Assembly: GCF_000317515.1 (NCBI RefSeq)
Contig: NC_019738.1
Coordinates: 595,501-659,500 of the forward strand
Source of the DNA: Allocoleopsis franciscana PCC 7113
GTDB lineage: Bacteria > Cyanobacteriota > Cyanobacteriia > Cyanobacteriales > Coleofasciculaceae
DNA: 64,000 nt
Direction of reading: 5' to 3'
A program made the translations under genes and the position numbers. The notes beneath the pieces were generated by a model, which did no database searches, was not told where the DNA came from, and saw nothing but the letters and a program-made list of their open reading frames with translations. Of the stretch, positions 34,256 through 43,337 are shown one piece after another. Position 1 is the stretch's first letter; the number at the start of each line of letters is the position of its first letter.

Positions 34256-36037
34256 CCCACATTCCGCCCTTTGACTGTCACAAGTAGATAATTTAGTGGA
34301 GGCAATCGAGGCAAACGCAACGTAAGTGGAGTTAAAGATAGCCTAGCCAGCTTTTTGGCCGAAACAGGATAATTGAACGGGAGTGGAAGGGCTAAGTCTT
34401 GGGGAGGGGGTGTGAAAGCAGCAGAAATGCAGGTAATGAACCTCGACCACTTGGGTCTGGTGGCAGGTATTATTGACGAAATCGGGCTGGTGGAACAAAT
34501 AGACCTGCGGTTGGGGCAAGACAGCCGAGAAAAAGTCAGTGCAGGTCTTGTGGTCAAAGCAATGATTCTCAACGGACTGGGCTTTGTGTCAGCCCCACTG
34601 TACTTATTTAGTCGATTTTTTGAAGGGAAAGCTACAGAACACCTGATTGGAACCGGAGTCAAGCCAGAACATCTCAATGATGACCGCCTGGGACGAGTGC
34701 TTGATGAACTGTTCCTGGCAGGACTAACCCGTTGCTTCGTCAGCATTGCCATGAAAGCTATCGCCAAGTTTGGAGTGAGTATTGAGACAGCGCACTTAGA
34801 CTCGACCTCATTTCATCTGCATGGCGAGTATGAAACAGCCAATGACGAAGTGGTAGTCACTCAAAAGACAGAAGATGGCACAAGAGTAGAAATTGAGGTA
34901 GCGCCGAAAGCGATTCACCTAACGTATGGATATTCTCGTGACCATAGAAGTGACCTCAAACAATTCGTGATGAATCTGATATGTGGTGGAGAGGGTGGTA
35001 TACCGTTATTTTTAGAGATGGCAGATGGCAATCAAGACGACAAGACAAAGTTTGCCCATCTGTTTGAGGAGTTTCAGAAACAGTGGACTTTTGAGGGAAT
35101 ACACATAGCAGATAGTGCTTTGTACACTGCCGACAACCTCAAGCGGATGAAGCAGTTGAAATATCACACCCTAGAAGCAGTAGAAATCATTGAGCAAGAC
35201 CATTACTCCCAACCGGGAAGACCAGCAAAGCAAACTCGACCCACTCACAAAACCTATCACATTCAAGCCACATTGGTAGTCAATGAAACTGTCCTAGAAC
35301 AACAAAGACAGCAAGCGGGACGATTCATTCTCGCCACCAATGTCCTAGACAAGGAACAATTGAATAATGATGCAGTCCTGAGTGAGTACAAAGAGCAGCA
35401 GAGTACGGAACGGGGCTTTAGCTTTCTCAAAGACCCTCTGTTTTTTGCTGATAGTGTTTTCCTGAAAGACCCAGGTCGCATTGCTGCTGTAGGGATGGTT
35501 ATGGGATTGTGTCTGTTGGTCTACAACTTGGGACAGGCAGCTTTACGTCAAGCCTTAGTTCAAGCTGATGAAAGCCTCCCTAATCAATTAAAAAGCCGAC
35601 TCAGCGTCCCACCCTCCGCTGGATATTTCAGTGTTTCCAAGCGGTGCATTTGTTAGTGATTGATGGGGTTGAGCAAATTGCCAATCTTACCGATGAACGC
35701 TTAAAGATTTTGCGCTTTTTCTCTCAAGCTTGCCGGGACTACTATCTATTGTGCTGAGTTCTTCAAGTCATTGAAATACTTCAACAATTATTTCAGCAAA
35801 GTGATGCGTAGACGAGCTTTTTAGTTAACGCATCAGGCTTTTCCTGATAGGAAACAGTTCACTTTATGTTGCCAGTTACTTGACTTTTTATTGCTACTTG
35901 CTGCTTTTTGAGAACAAGCACCCGAAAAAAGTTAGCATCTCTCATCTCTAGAACGTTTCACTCGATTGAACTGGCCTGTGTTAGCCTTCAGTTCCACACA
36001 ATTATCCGCTTGTGACAGTCAAAGGGCGGAATGTGGG
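34256..36037. mobile_element. IS1634-like insertion sequence with ~35-bp inverted repeats and TTACAA target duplication
   Basis: The left end CCCACATTCCGCCCTTTGAC (from 34256) is repeated inverted at the right end as GTCAAAGGGCGGAATGTGGG (to 36037). The match runs about 36 bases with two mismatches. The element is flanked by TTACAA at 34250-34255 and 36038-36043. About 1782 bp in all. It carries one transposase gene, rightward, and about 280 bp of noncoding DNA after it. The near-perfect ends indicate a recent insertion. Confidence 0.9.
34412..35757 (+). pseudogene. IS1634-family transposase, frameshifted
   Basis: GTG 34412 with GGAGG just upstream opens MKAAEMQVMNLDHLGLVAGI, the usual N-terminus (DUF4277-like) of IS1634-type DDE transposases. 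Family residues include AHLDSTSFHLHGEYE (first Asp), PLFLEMADGNQDDKTKF (second Asp) and YKEQQSTERGFSFLKDP (Glu). The frame then ends early with SVPPSAGYFSVSKRCIC. In the -1 frame from the A-run at 35590-35594 the expected ending PTQRPTLRWIFQCFQAVHLL continues to a stop at 35757. One lost A (A6 to A5) explains this, so the element is probably not autonomous unless ribosomes slip there. Confidence 0.85.
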
Positions 36038-36057
36038 TTACAAATTACACATCTCAT

Positions 36058-36197
36058 AGTTCTATCTCCGAGTTCTAAAATCAGATGTCACCGATCCCGT
36101 AGTAGAATTTAATAAACCACAGATGCACAGAGGACACTGCGGTAAGAGCAAGAGAGAGTTATACATTTGAATGCAACTTGGTATCAGTCCCGTTAAT
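36058..36197. other. Region upstream of the split antitoxin
   Basis: The TAAACCACAGATGCACAGAGGACAC string (36113-36137) resembles a repeat that is widespread in cyanobacterial genomes. CGGAGATAG next to the ATG at 36057 would be the antitoxin's ribosome-binding site. No toxin gene was found here. Confidence 0.4.
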
Positions 36198-37856
36198 TCA
36201 CCTTAAACGACCCGACCTAAGAATACTAATCGCCAACCATAGACCCAAAAAACTGGCGGTAGCAAATAGTACATTACTAATCAAAGACAACTGACTCGTC
36301 TGTGCATTACTAGAAATAATGGCTGCGCCAATAATCAATGACCCAACCACCACACTAAATGACAGCCGATTTGCAGAATCATCCATACTGCGACGTAAAG
36401 GGTCAAGGTCGCGTATGGTGATATTCCACCTTAAAGTTTCTGAAGTAACCCGATCTAAGAGTAACTCCAACTGACGCGGAGATTGCAAAGATAAACTCTT
36501 GAGATCAAGGGCAGTTCTAAGAACTGTTTGTAAGGGATTATCTCCTAACAACTGACGACGGAATAAATCGGTCATCAGCGGCTTAATTTCGTCTAATAGG
36601 TTAATTTCCGGGTCAAAACTCCGAGCCACTCCTTCCAAATTAGCTAGGGTTTTTGCATACAAACCCATATTGCTAGGCAAGCGAATCTTGTTGTTACGAG
36701 CGACTTGCAGCACCTCATAAAAGACCTGGCTGAAGTTGATTTGCGACAGGCTGATATTGTAATACTTCCGCAACATGCGATCGTAGTCATTCGCCAGTCG
36801 CGATAAACTGACAGGCTGACCCGACTCCGCCAGTTCCAACGTGAGCTGAGCACATCTCTGGGCGTCTAAGTCTACAATCGCCAACAACATTTCCGTTAAA
36901 ATCTGCTGTGTGCGCGGGTCTAAACGACCCACCATCCCACAGTCTAAGAGCGCAAGGCGACCATCGCTGAGATAAAACAAATTCCCTGGATGAGGATCGG
37001 CATGGAAAAAGCCGTCGATGTAGAGTTGCTGCAAGAAAGCGCGAAACAAAAGCGTGGTGAGTTCTTTTCGCTGCGTGTCTGCATCTTTCCCATCCCGCAT
37101 TGCCGGTAGCTTCGCTAACAGAAGTGGCACACCATCGAGCCATTCCATTACCATCAACTTTTTACTCGTCAAATCCCAATAAATCTCCGGCACCACGATC
37201 TGGGTGGGGTCAAACCAGCGACTCGTTGATAAGTTGCGCCGTAGCTGATCGGTATAGCCAGCCTCTTGGGAGAAATCTAACTCGGCTTGCAGAGCTGTGG
37301 CAAACTCCTCAGCTAAGCCCACAATGTCATAATCCTCCCCAAAGTTCGTGCGAGACACCAATTCCGCTAGACTCCGAATCAGAGCGATATCCTGAGCGAC
37401 AATCACCTCAATTCCCGGACGCTGCACCTTCAGGGCAACATCTTGACCCGTTTTTAAGGTGGCTCGGTGAGTTTGGGCGATCGAACCTGCCGCAACCGCT
37501 TGGGGGTTGATGCTGGAAAAAACATCCTCCAAAGGCTGTCGCAATTGTTGCCGAATCTGGATTTCTACCTCACTCCATCCCACCGCCGGCACATTCGCCT
37601 GCAAGTCGGTTAGGGCTTCAACATATTCCCCTGGCAACAGATCCGGACGAGTACTCAACAATTGCCCTAGTTTGACGTAGACAGGCCCCAACTCTACTAA
37701 AACTTTACGCAGAACGGCAGGGGGTGGCAGATTCGGTTCGTCAGTCTTACCCGTCTTACCACCCGTCAGCAGTCCTCGCATGTAGTCCCAGCCGTTGCCG
37801 AAGACGACCTCGATGATTTCACGTTGCCGAGAAGTGGTTTGAGTTAAGGAAAACAT
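36198..37856 (-). CDS. ABC1/UbiB-family atypical kinase
   Basis: 552 aa. The family core is complete: the N-terminal KxGQ motif VYVKLGQLLSTRPDLLPGEYVEALTDLQ, the Ala-rich loop AAGSIAQTHRATL, Lys in VALKVQRPG, ADPHPGNLFY and LDCGMVGRLD. Two hydrophobic segments close the C-terminus (about 505-548). UbiB/ABC1K proteins act in quinone and isoprenoid metabolism and photosynthetic membrane maintenance; several paralogues exist in each cyanobacterium, so the precise role is unsettled. It lies alone, its downstream end facing the IS-split antitoxin. Confidence 0.93.
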   Translation of the reverse strand: MFSLTQTTSRQREIIEVVFGNGWDYMRGLLTGGKTGKTDEPNLPPPAVLRKVLVELGPVYVKLGQLLSTRPDLLPGEYVEALTDLQANVPAVGWSEVEIQIRQQLRQPLEDVFSSINPQAVAAGSIAQTHRATLKTGQDVALKVQRPGIEVIVAQDIALIRSLAELVSRTNFGEDYDIVGLAEEFATALQAELDFSQEAGYTDQLRRNLSTSRWFDPTQIVVPEIYWDLTSKKLMVMEWLDGVPLLLAKLPAMRDGKDADTQRKELTTLLFRAFLQQLYIDGFFHADPHPGNLFYLSDGRLALLDCGMVGRLDPRTQQILTEMLLAIVDLDAQRCAQLTLELAESGQPVSLSRLANDYDRMLRKYYNISLSQINFSQVFYEVLQVARNNKIRLPSNMGLYAKTLANLEGVARSFDPEINLLDEIKPLMTDLFRRQLLGDNPLQTVLRTALDLKSLSLQSPRQLELLLDRVTSETLRWNITIRDLDPLRRSMDDSANRLSFSVVVGSLIIGAAIISSNAQTSQLSLISNVLFATASFLGLWLAISILRSGRLR

Positions 37857-37958
37857 CGTTTAGGTGTCACCAAGGTTAAGAAGGAAAAGGTAGAAGCAAA
37901 AACAAAATACTCTTTTGCTTTTGGGCTATTGGATACGGTTTTGTTCTATCCCTGGGGG

Positions 37959-37985
37959 GTAGGGGCAAGGTAGAGCTGCCCCTAC
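37959..37985. repeat. GTAGGGGCA...TGCCCCTAC hairpin
   Basis: GTAGGGGCA (37959-37967) and TGCCCCTAC (37977-37985) form a perfect 9-bp stem. This is a frequent interspersed palindrome in cyanobacteria. It lies between the mannose-1-phosphate guanylyltransferase stop and the ABC1 kinase start (both leftward), so it may act as the terminator of the former. Confidence 0.6.
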
Positions 37986-38123
37986 GACTGATATTTAAAG
38001 GAATGAGATGCCGCCGACCAGGTTAGCACTATTTATTGAATGTTGTAACGTTAAACCCTGGTGAGTGCAAATGTACCTGGGGTATGAGATTGTATCGTTC
38101 TTGCGTTTGTTTAGCTGACTGGT

Positions 38124-39185
38124 TTACAACAAGTCTTGCAGTTTTGGGTCTTCTTGAAGCGCTTTAACGACCTGCTTAATCTCCTGTGTCCGGTCTTTTT
38201 TCACGATTAAGGTGACGTTGCGATCGCGCACCACAACAATATCCTCTAACCCAATCGTCACAATCACTTCATCGTTATCACTGGCGTAAAGAATGGCTCC
38301 CTTGGTATCCATCCCCACATGCTGCGCCAGCTCCACATTAGCTGCATCTCCCTTCAGTAAGCGCTCGATCGCGTTCCAATCTCCCAAATCATCCCAACCA
38401 AACGACGCGGGTAAAACATACGCCAATTGGGTCTTTTCCATCAATGCATAGTCAACACTTTTCTTTGGTAGCTGGTGATACGCCTCTACACCTTTTTCTT
38501 CCAGTGGGCCGATGATTTCGGGTGCATAAGTACGGAGTTCATTCAATACCACCCCAGCCCGGAAAATGAACATCCCACTATTCCAGCTAAAGCGCCCTGT
38601 AGCCAGAAATTGCTCAGCCGTTTCGCGATCGGGCTTTTCAGTGAAGCGACTGACTTTATAAACTGGCAATCCGCCAAACGTCCCCGTCTGTTCGCCTTGC
38701 TCGATGTACCCATAACCTGTAGAAGGATGGTTCGGCGTGATGCCTAGTGTCACAATCGCATCTTCCTTGGACGCCAGTTCAGCCGCCGCCTTGATAGTGT
38801 TTTGAAACGCTTGCTGGTCTTCAATCCAGTGGTCAGCCGGGAAAAAGGCCACCACAGCATCTTCCCCATAGGTTCGTGCAATCTCCAGCGTAGACCAAGC
38901 CACGGCTGGAGCGGTATCACGCCCTTCTGGCTCCGCTAATACATTCTTCTCTAAAAGCTGAGGGAGCTGTTCTCGAACCCCTTGAGCCAGTTGAGCGGAA
39001 GTCACCACCCATAGCTTCTCAGAGCTTCCGGCTAACTCACTGAGTCGGTCAGCCGTTGCCTGCAAAAGGCTCTTTCCACTACCATCTAAGCTTAAAAACT
39101 GCTTCGGTCGGTGCTTCCGGCTCAAAGGCCAAAAACGCTCCCCTTTGCCACCAGCCAGAATCACGGGTATCAAGGATTTATCCAT
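38124..39185 (-). CDS. Mannose-1-phosphate guanylyltransferase
   Basis: 353 aa, one nucleotidyltransferase domain without the C-terminal isomerase domain seen in longer ManC proteins. It makes GDP-mannose from mannose-1-phosphate and GTP for polysaccharides and glycoconjugates. Signature: PVILAGGKGERFWPLSRKHRPKQFL (pyrophosphorylase loop), then FFPADHWI and GYGYIEQG, FTEKPDRETAEQFL, WNSGMFIFRAGVVL and SFGWDDLGDW. Solitary, with a long upstream region (39186-39746) bearing a MITE. Confidence 0.94.
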   Translation of the reverse strand: MDKSLIPVILAGGKGERFWPLSRKHRPKQFLSLDGSGKSLLQATADRLSELAGSSEKLWVVTSAQLAQGVREQLPQLLEKNVLAEPEGRDTAPAVAWSTLEIARTYGEDAVVAFFPADHWIEDQQAFQNTIKAAAELASKEDAIVTLGITPNHPSTGYGYIEQGEQTGTFGGLPVYKVSRFTEKPDRETAEQFLATGRFSWNSGMFIFRAGVVLNELRTYAPEIIGPLEEKGVEAYHQLPKKSVDYALMEKTQLAYVLPASFGWDDLGDWNAIERLLKGDAANVELAQHVGMDTKGAILYASDNDEVIVTIGLEDIVVVRDRNVTLIVKKDRTQEIKQVVKALQEDPKLQDLL

Positions 39186-39746
39186 GGATTGCCACGCTAA
39201 CTAATTTTTCTGCTATATCCTAGCCTTGCTGCACCTGTAGAAGCTTGCTTAGTCGGCGATTCATTAGTCTTAGGGCGTCAGTCAATGCGCCTATTGTTTC
39301 GACCGATAACGTCGGTCAGGAACAAGCCTCATCTCCTCGTGGGTGAGGTTGTTGACCTAGTGGTTCATGTCATTAGTTCTGATGGGTTCGTAGTAAGCGC
39401 TTCAGCGCTTAAGGTCAACTATACACCAAGTTAACTCCTCAAAATTAAAGACATGAACCACTAGTTCCACAACCCAGTATGGGCAGTGGGGACAGTTAAG
39501 GGCAGTGAGAGAAGTTTGTACTAATAAACTACTCAGGCTTACTTCGTTGAGGTCTGAGTTTTCAGTAGCCCTGTATCCCAGGTGGTCAACTCAACAGGTT
39601 GTCCCGTCCTTGAGCTTTCTCTATTCTCCCATTCGATAGTTGATTTCTAAGACACTCCCTAGATCGGGAATCGAGCTGCTAACGTTATAATCCTGCAAGT
39701 AATTTCTATAAAGTATGTCAAACTGTACGCGCAGTCTACAGTTGAG
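39186..39746. other. Intergenic region with hairpins and a MITE, between divergent genes
   Basis: About 560 bases without a gene. Besides the element at 39357-39464, GACCGATAACGTCGGTC (39301-39317) forms a 6-bp hairpin, and CCTCATCTCCTCGTGGGTGAGG follows at about 39327-39348. The promoters for both flanking genes must be in this region. No tRNA or known small RNA could be recognised in it. Confidence 0.5.
39357..39464. mobile_element. MITE-like element with CTAGTGGTTCATGTC ends
   Basis: CTAGTGGTTCATGTC (39357-39371) is exactly inverted in GACATGAACCACTAG (39450-39464): perfect 15-bp ends spanning 108 bases. The interior contains the palindrome AAGCGCTTCAGCGCTT (39396-39411). The outermost CTAG may be the target duplication. 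It has no coding capacity. Confidence 0.75.
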
Positions 39747-41198
39747 GTGAGGGTGAAGGAAAGTTTTAAATCGTCTTCAATGGGCATAGGACTAGAATCG
39801 TCCGAAAGTCCTACAAAGTCTCAGATGAGTGTAGATACCGATAGCCATGAGGATGTGACTGACCCAAAATCGTCCCCAGACTCTAAAACGACTGTCCCCA
39901 AATCAAAAAAGCACAAGCCATCGAGTCGCCCCGTGATTCAGTGGTTGTTCTGGGGTTCTGCTTTTGTTCTCACGGCTACAATTTCTGCCACCTTGGGGGC
40001 AGCACTAGCTCTATTCACACCTTTGTCGCCGTTTATCACACCTTTAACTCAAGGATTTGGTGTTAAAGGGGACTCGTGGAGTCGCGGTTTTCCGTACAAA
40101 ATCGCCAGACCTGTCAACATTCTAGTAATGGGGATAGACCGAGTACCGGAGGCTCCAAAAAACTCAGCAGCGGTCTTTGCGGGTCGCAGTGATACGATGT
40201 TGCTCCTGCGTCTAGACCCCTCAGATAATTCGGTAAGAATGTTATCTATCCCACGGGATACTCAAGTCAACATTCCAGGAGTCGGATTGGCCAAAATCAA
40301 CGATGCCAATGTGGAGGGAGGTGCTGCTTTAGCCGCACGGGTTGTGAGCCGCAGCCTCAATAATGTGCCGATTGATCGCTATTTGCGGGTTACAACCGAG
40401 GCATTCCGGGAATTGGTTGACCTTGTGGGAGGGATTGAGGTCTTTGTCCCCTATCCCATGCAATATACAGATGTCACTCAAAACCTGAATATTGATTTAG
40501 AGTCAGGGTGGCAAACGTTGAATGGAGACCAAGCCGAACAATTTGCTCGGTTCCGCAAAGATAAGAATGGTGATATTGGTCGGGTACAACGACAGCAGGC
40601 ACTACTGAAGGCATTGCGGCAACGTTTGGTTAGTCCAACCGTATTGTCCCGTTTGCCCCAAGTGATTCAGGTGATGCAGCAGTATGTAGATACTAACTTG
40701 AGCTTAGAAGAACTACTAGCGATCGCAGGCTTTGGTCTTGAGCTCCAGCAAGATAGTGTAAAAATGGTACTCTTGCCCGGTCGCTTCAGTGATCCAAAGG
40801 AATTTAGCGGCAGCTATTGGCTGATTGATCCATCAAGACGCGATCGAGTGATGCGCGAGTATTTCCAGCAGAATCCAGCTTGGGCTGCTTTAGAGCCGCA
40901 CAGTTCATCCCAGAGCGTGCGTATTGCTATTCAAAATGCAACGGACAAACCACAACTCGGTCAGCAGGTGGCCCGGTATTTGGCTTCTAAAAACTTTCGT
41001 AACGTTTATATTGTCAAGGACTGGCCTGACCATCAATCCCAAACTCAAATTATTGTCCAGCAGGGCGATTTGGAAGCGGCAACTACTCTTAAAAAAATCG
41101 TAGGAGTCGGTAGGATAGAGGCATCTTCTACAGGTGATATTGAGTCTGACCTAACGATTCGAGTGGGTGAAGATTGGATAGAAACTAATGTTGAATAA
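39747..41198 (+). CDS. LytR-CpsA-Psr (LCP) family protein
   Basis: About 480 aa; the start could be GTG 39747, GTG 39753 (GAGG five bases upstream) or ATG 39780. A charged cytoplasmic N-terminus with many Ser/Lys is followed by one transmembrane helix (about 67-97) and the LCP domain (about 125-285): NILVMGIDRV, RSDTMLLLRLDPSDNSVRMLSIPRDTQV, AKINDANVEGG and EQFARFRKDKNGDIGRVQRQQ, with the conserved Arg/Asp residues. A C-terminal LytR_C-like part is RIAIQNATDKPQLGQQVARYL. LCP enzymes attach polysaccharides to peptidoglycan. Confidence 0.9.
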   Translation: MRVKESFKSSSMGIGLESSESPTKSQMSVDTDSHEDVTDPKSSPDSKTTVPKSKKHKPSSRPVIQWLFWGSAFVLTATISATLGAALALFTPLSPFITPLTQGFGVKGDSWSRGFPYKIARPVNILVMGIDRVPEAPKNSAAVFAGRSDTMLLLRLDPSDNSVRMLSIPRDTQVNIPGVGLAKINDANVEGGAALAARVVSRSLNNVPIDRYLRVTTEAFRELVDLVGGIEVFVPYPMQYTDVTQNLNIDLESGWQTLNGDQAEQFARFRKDKNGDIGRVQRQQALLKALRQRLVSPTVLSRLPQVIQVMQQYVDTNLSLEELLAIAGFGLELQQDSVKMVLLPGRFSDPKEFSGSYWLIDPSRRDRVMREYFQQNPAWAALEPHSSSQSVRIAIQNATDKPQLGQQVARYLASKNFRNVYIVKDWPDHQSQTQIIVQQGDLEAATTLKKIVGVGRIEASSTGDIESDLTIRVGEDWIETNVE

Positions 41199-41248
41199 GG
41201 ATGTCTTATTAATTTCACCGATCCAGAAGCTTCAGCACAGGATTCAAG

Positions 41249-41266
41249 GCACGATCAGAATCGTGT
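41249..41266 (+). terminator. Hairpin after the LCP gene
   Basis: GCACGAT (41249-41255) pairs with ATCGTGT (41260-41266), followed by CTTTAAT. A modest intrinsic-terminator candidate 50 bases after the stop. Confidence 0.45.
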
Positions 41267-41311
41267 CTTTAATAAGAAATGTGTTGCAATGTCTAAACCC
41301 TGAGGAAACGA

Positions 41312-41842
41312 ATGGAAATTTTGAATTTAAAAGAGATTAAACCTTTTCTACAAACTTTACTCAGAATAGTTTTAGCGATCGCCCTGGCGTGGCTGTGGCT
41401 CATGCTATTTGCTACTCCCGCCTATGCTCAAGACAGCAGCATTAATTACAGTAGTACTGATTTAACCAATCGTGACTTTTCCCACAAGAATTTAGTGGGT
41501 GCGGTTTTCGTTGCAGCCGAAATGCGGGGGACTAACTTCCAAGAATCTGACCTGACTAACGCTATCTTGACTAAAGGAGTGATGTTGGGAGCTAATTTGC
41601 AAGACGCCAATCTTACAGGCGCGTTGGTAGACCGCGTAACGTTGGATAATGCCAATCTAAAAAACGCTATCTTCCAAGAAGCCACGATGATACGCAGCCG
41701 TTTTTACGACGCCGATATCACTGGCGCTGATTTTACGGATGCGATTATTGATCGCTATCAAGTATCTCTTCTGTGTGAGAAGGCTAGTGGGGTTAACCCC
41801 ATTACAGGCGTTGCAACGCGGGATAGTTTAGGCTGTCGCTAA
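41312..41842 (+). CDS. Exported pentapeptide-repeat protein (thylakoid-lumen TL15/TL17-like)
   Basis: 176 aa. Residues 1-39 form a signal peptide (hydrophobic [24 protein letters not shown], cut after AYA). Residues about 45-145 are pentapeptide repeats of the A(D/N)LxX type ([32 protein letters not shown]). The Cys-containing ending [16 protein letters not shown]...SLGCR matches plant thylakoid-lumen pentapeptide proteins of the TL17 group (family resemblance recalled from memory). Lumenal or periplasmic location is therefore likely. Function unknown. Its 3' end overlaps the convergent SGNH hydrolase by 15 bases. Confidence 0.88.
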   Translation: MEILNLKEIKPFLQTLLRIVLAIALAWLWLMLFATPAYAQDSSINYSSTDLTNRDFSHKNLVGAVFVAAEMRGTNFQESDLTNAILTKGVMLGANLQDANLTGALVDRVTLDNANLKNAIFQEATMIRSRFYDADITGADFTDAIIDRYQVSLLCEKASGVNPITGVATRDSLGCR

Positions 41843-42538
41843 GATTGGCTCAGATAGATGGTTGAAAGCTTCCCAGTGAAGGACATCATGGAGTAACGCC
41901 TGATAACCAGCCACATTGGGATGGAGACCATCTGAACATAGGTGCTTTACACACCAATCGTGACCACGCGATCGCCAAAGATCGAAAATATCCAGGTAGG
42001 GAATCTGCCGCTTGTGACAAGCAAGGCGCGTTGCTTCTTTGTAGCGGTACTGGTCAGCATGATTGAAGTAGAAACAATTGAGGAATGGCATCTTGGCTTC
42101 ATCCACAGGCACCATACCCACAAATAGCACCGGACACAATTGTTTCGCTTGGTCTAACAGGTGAGCGAGTTCTGTCTGGAAACTCTCAAATTCTGTAAAA
42201 TTTCGTCCATCCGGTCGTCCCAGACGGGCGGAATCATTGACGCCAATCGAAAGGATCATGGCATCTGGAACGCGATTCTTCAGTTCACCGCGATGGCGAA
42301 ACTCATGTTCAAGCCGTGCTTGTACTTGCTTGACTCCATCGCCCCGAATACCCAGATTGTAGAGAACATGACCGGGACTATCGGGCGACATCCACTGGCG
42401 TCGTAATCTTTCTACCCAGCCGCCTCCTTCTGGGTCACCAAATCCATAGATCAGGCTGTCACCGAGGACAACGATTTTTAACGGTTGTTGATGGGTTTGA
42501 CGGATTGACTGAAAGTTAGGAGCAACAAGTGTGTGCAT
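41828..42538 (-). CDS. SGNH/GDSL hydrolase
   Basis: 236 aa. The four blocks of the SGNH fold are present: [19 protein letters not shown] (nucleophile Ser in GDS), LGIRGDG (block II), [11 protein letters not shown] (block III Asn) and [11 protein letters not shown] (catalytic Asp/His). These enzymes hydrolyse esters or thioesters of lipids and acetylated sugars; no signal peptide is seen, so it acts in the cytoplasm. It converges with the pentapeptide gene. Substrate unknown. Confidence 0.92.
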   Translation of the reverse strand: MHTLVAPNFQSIRQTHQQPLKIVVLGDSLIYGFGDPEGGGWVERLRRQWMSPDSPGHVLYNLGIRGDGVKQVQARLEHEFRHRGELKNRVPDAMILSIGVNDSARLGRPDGRNFTEFESFQTELAHLLDQAKQLCPVLFVGMVPVDEAKMPFLNCFYFNHADQYRYKEATRLACHKRQIPYLDIFDLWRSRGHDWCVKHLCSDGLHPNVAGYQALLHDVLHWEAFNHLSEPILATA

Positions 42539-42963
42539 AAACAGTAGTAGTCAGCCAGTTTATATTAACAACTTGACAGGTTTACAAGAGTTTACATAAT
42601 CTTACGCTATTCGTTGCACCTTATAAATCATTGAGCGTCTTTCACTCATTATTCACATCTTTCTGGTATTGATGTCCGGAGAAGAGGCATATCTTCATCA
42701 AGTCTTCTATCTTCTAGCTGTATCTTTGTCGAGAACTTCAGCTTTTTACGCTTCTAGTACCCCCCTGCGGATACGGATACAACCGTAGGTTCGCTCTCAA
42801 TCTAGAACCGCTACCGAAGCTAAGCGTCCTCCCACAGGAATAAACGCCGCACTTGTCACTCCTGTTACACTGGATAATAAATTGTGTCTTTAGCTAACTA
42901 ACCTCAGAGGCTTGACGCTAAAGACTACTTTTCTAATTCCGACCCACCTTCTAACGACGACTG
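42539..42963. other. Intergenic region upstream of rpoZ and the SGNH hydrolase
   Basis: About 425 bases between divergent genes. No open frame of note. The section contains several T/C-rich runs, but no hairpin with a T-run and no recognised small RNA. It must hold the rpoZ promoter. Confidence 0.4.
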
Positions 42964-43197
42964 ATGCTGCACAAACGTTACCACCAGTTTGATTCGAGTC
43001 AAATTATGCATCGCGCTGAGGAGCTGATCAGTGCAGCTTCCAATCGCTATCGGATTACCGTGCAAGTGGCCAATCGTGCCAAGCGCCGTCGCTATGAAGA
43101 CTTTGAGAATATTGATGATCCGATGATGAAGCCCGTGCTGAGGGCAATTATCGAGATGTCTGATGAATTGACACAACCGGAAATTATTGGAGATTAG
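42964..43197 (+). CDS. rpoZ: RNA polymerase omega subunit
   Basis: 77 aa, the standard cyanobacterial omega: [45 protein letters not shown], and the tail [27 protein letters not shown]. Omega wraps the beta-prime C-terminus and helps recruit the principal sigma factor, which in Synechocystis matters for heat and high CO2 tolerance. Transcribed alone or with the downstream gene (140 bases later). Confidence 0.97.
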   Translation: MLHKRYHQFDSSQIMHRAEELISAASNRYRITVQVANRAKRRRYEDFENIDDPMMKPVLRAIIEMSDELTQPEIIGD

Positions 43198-43337
43198 ATT
43201 CTCTAGAAGCACTTCTCAATTCAGGTGCAGGCAGGTTTTGTTTTTATCTGGTCGTAGTTCACAAAAGATAGCCGCTCAACCTGCCCCGATCAATCATCGC
43301 TCTCGCGTTCAAAAGGCTTAAAGCGATCTAAAAAGGT

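Larger units (their letters stand above)
34045..36057 (-). pseudogene. YgiT/MqsA-type antitoxin gene split by an IS1634-like element
   Basis: The C-terminal part lies at 34045-34255 and encodes GETQPGLVTVTLERDESIVI...EVCDNCGEYYLSDAITEQVL...KGAEVEIIRYAA. The missing N-terminus is found on the same strand beyond the IS: ATG 36057 reads M-R-C-V-I-C and then AA in the duplicated TTACAA. Joining the flanks and dropping one TTACAA copy gives MRCVICKHGETQPG and an intact 74-codon antitoxin with two zinc-binding CxxC pairs (CVIC, CDNC). Such proteins neutralise mRNA-cleaving or DUF4258-type toxins and repress their promoters. No intact toxin gene is visible upstream (36058-36197), so it may have been orphan already. 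Conversely, the fused frame from the IS end into 34045 could make a chimeric tail. Confidence 0.9.

Noticed and set aside
34045-34767. 240-codon frame running from the IS into the antitoxin C-terminus
   Set aside because: Only the last 70 residues are real antitoxin; the rest is antisense to the transposase. It is a chance fusion, although a chimeric product cannot be excluded.
31885-36043. Prophage in the accessory patch
   Set aside because: There are no structural, terminase, integrase or lysis genes; only an IS, small regulators and the TcmP pair.
37100-37510. Rightward frame inside the ABC1 kinase gene
   Set aside because: Antisense shadow of a well-conserved kinase.
39301-39348. Possible tRNA or structured RNA from local hairpins
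   Set aside because: Only short stems exist; no cloverleaf, anticodon arm or T-arm consensus could be assembled.
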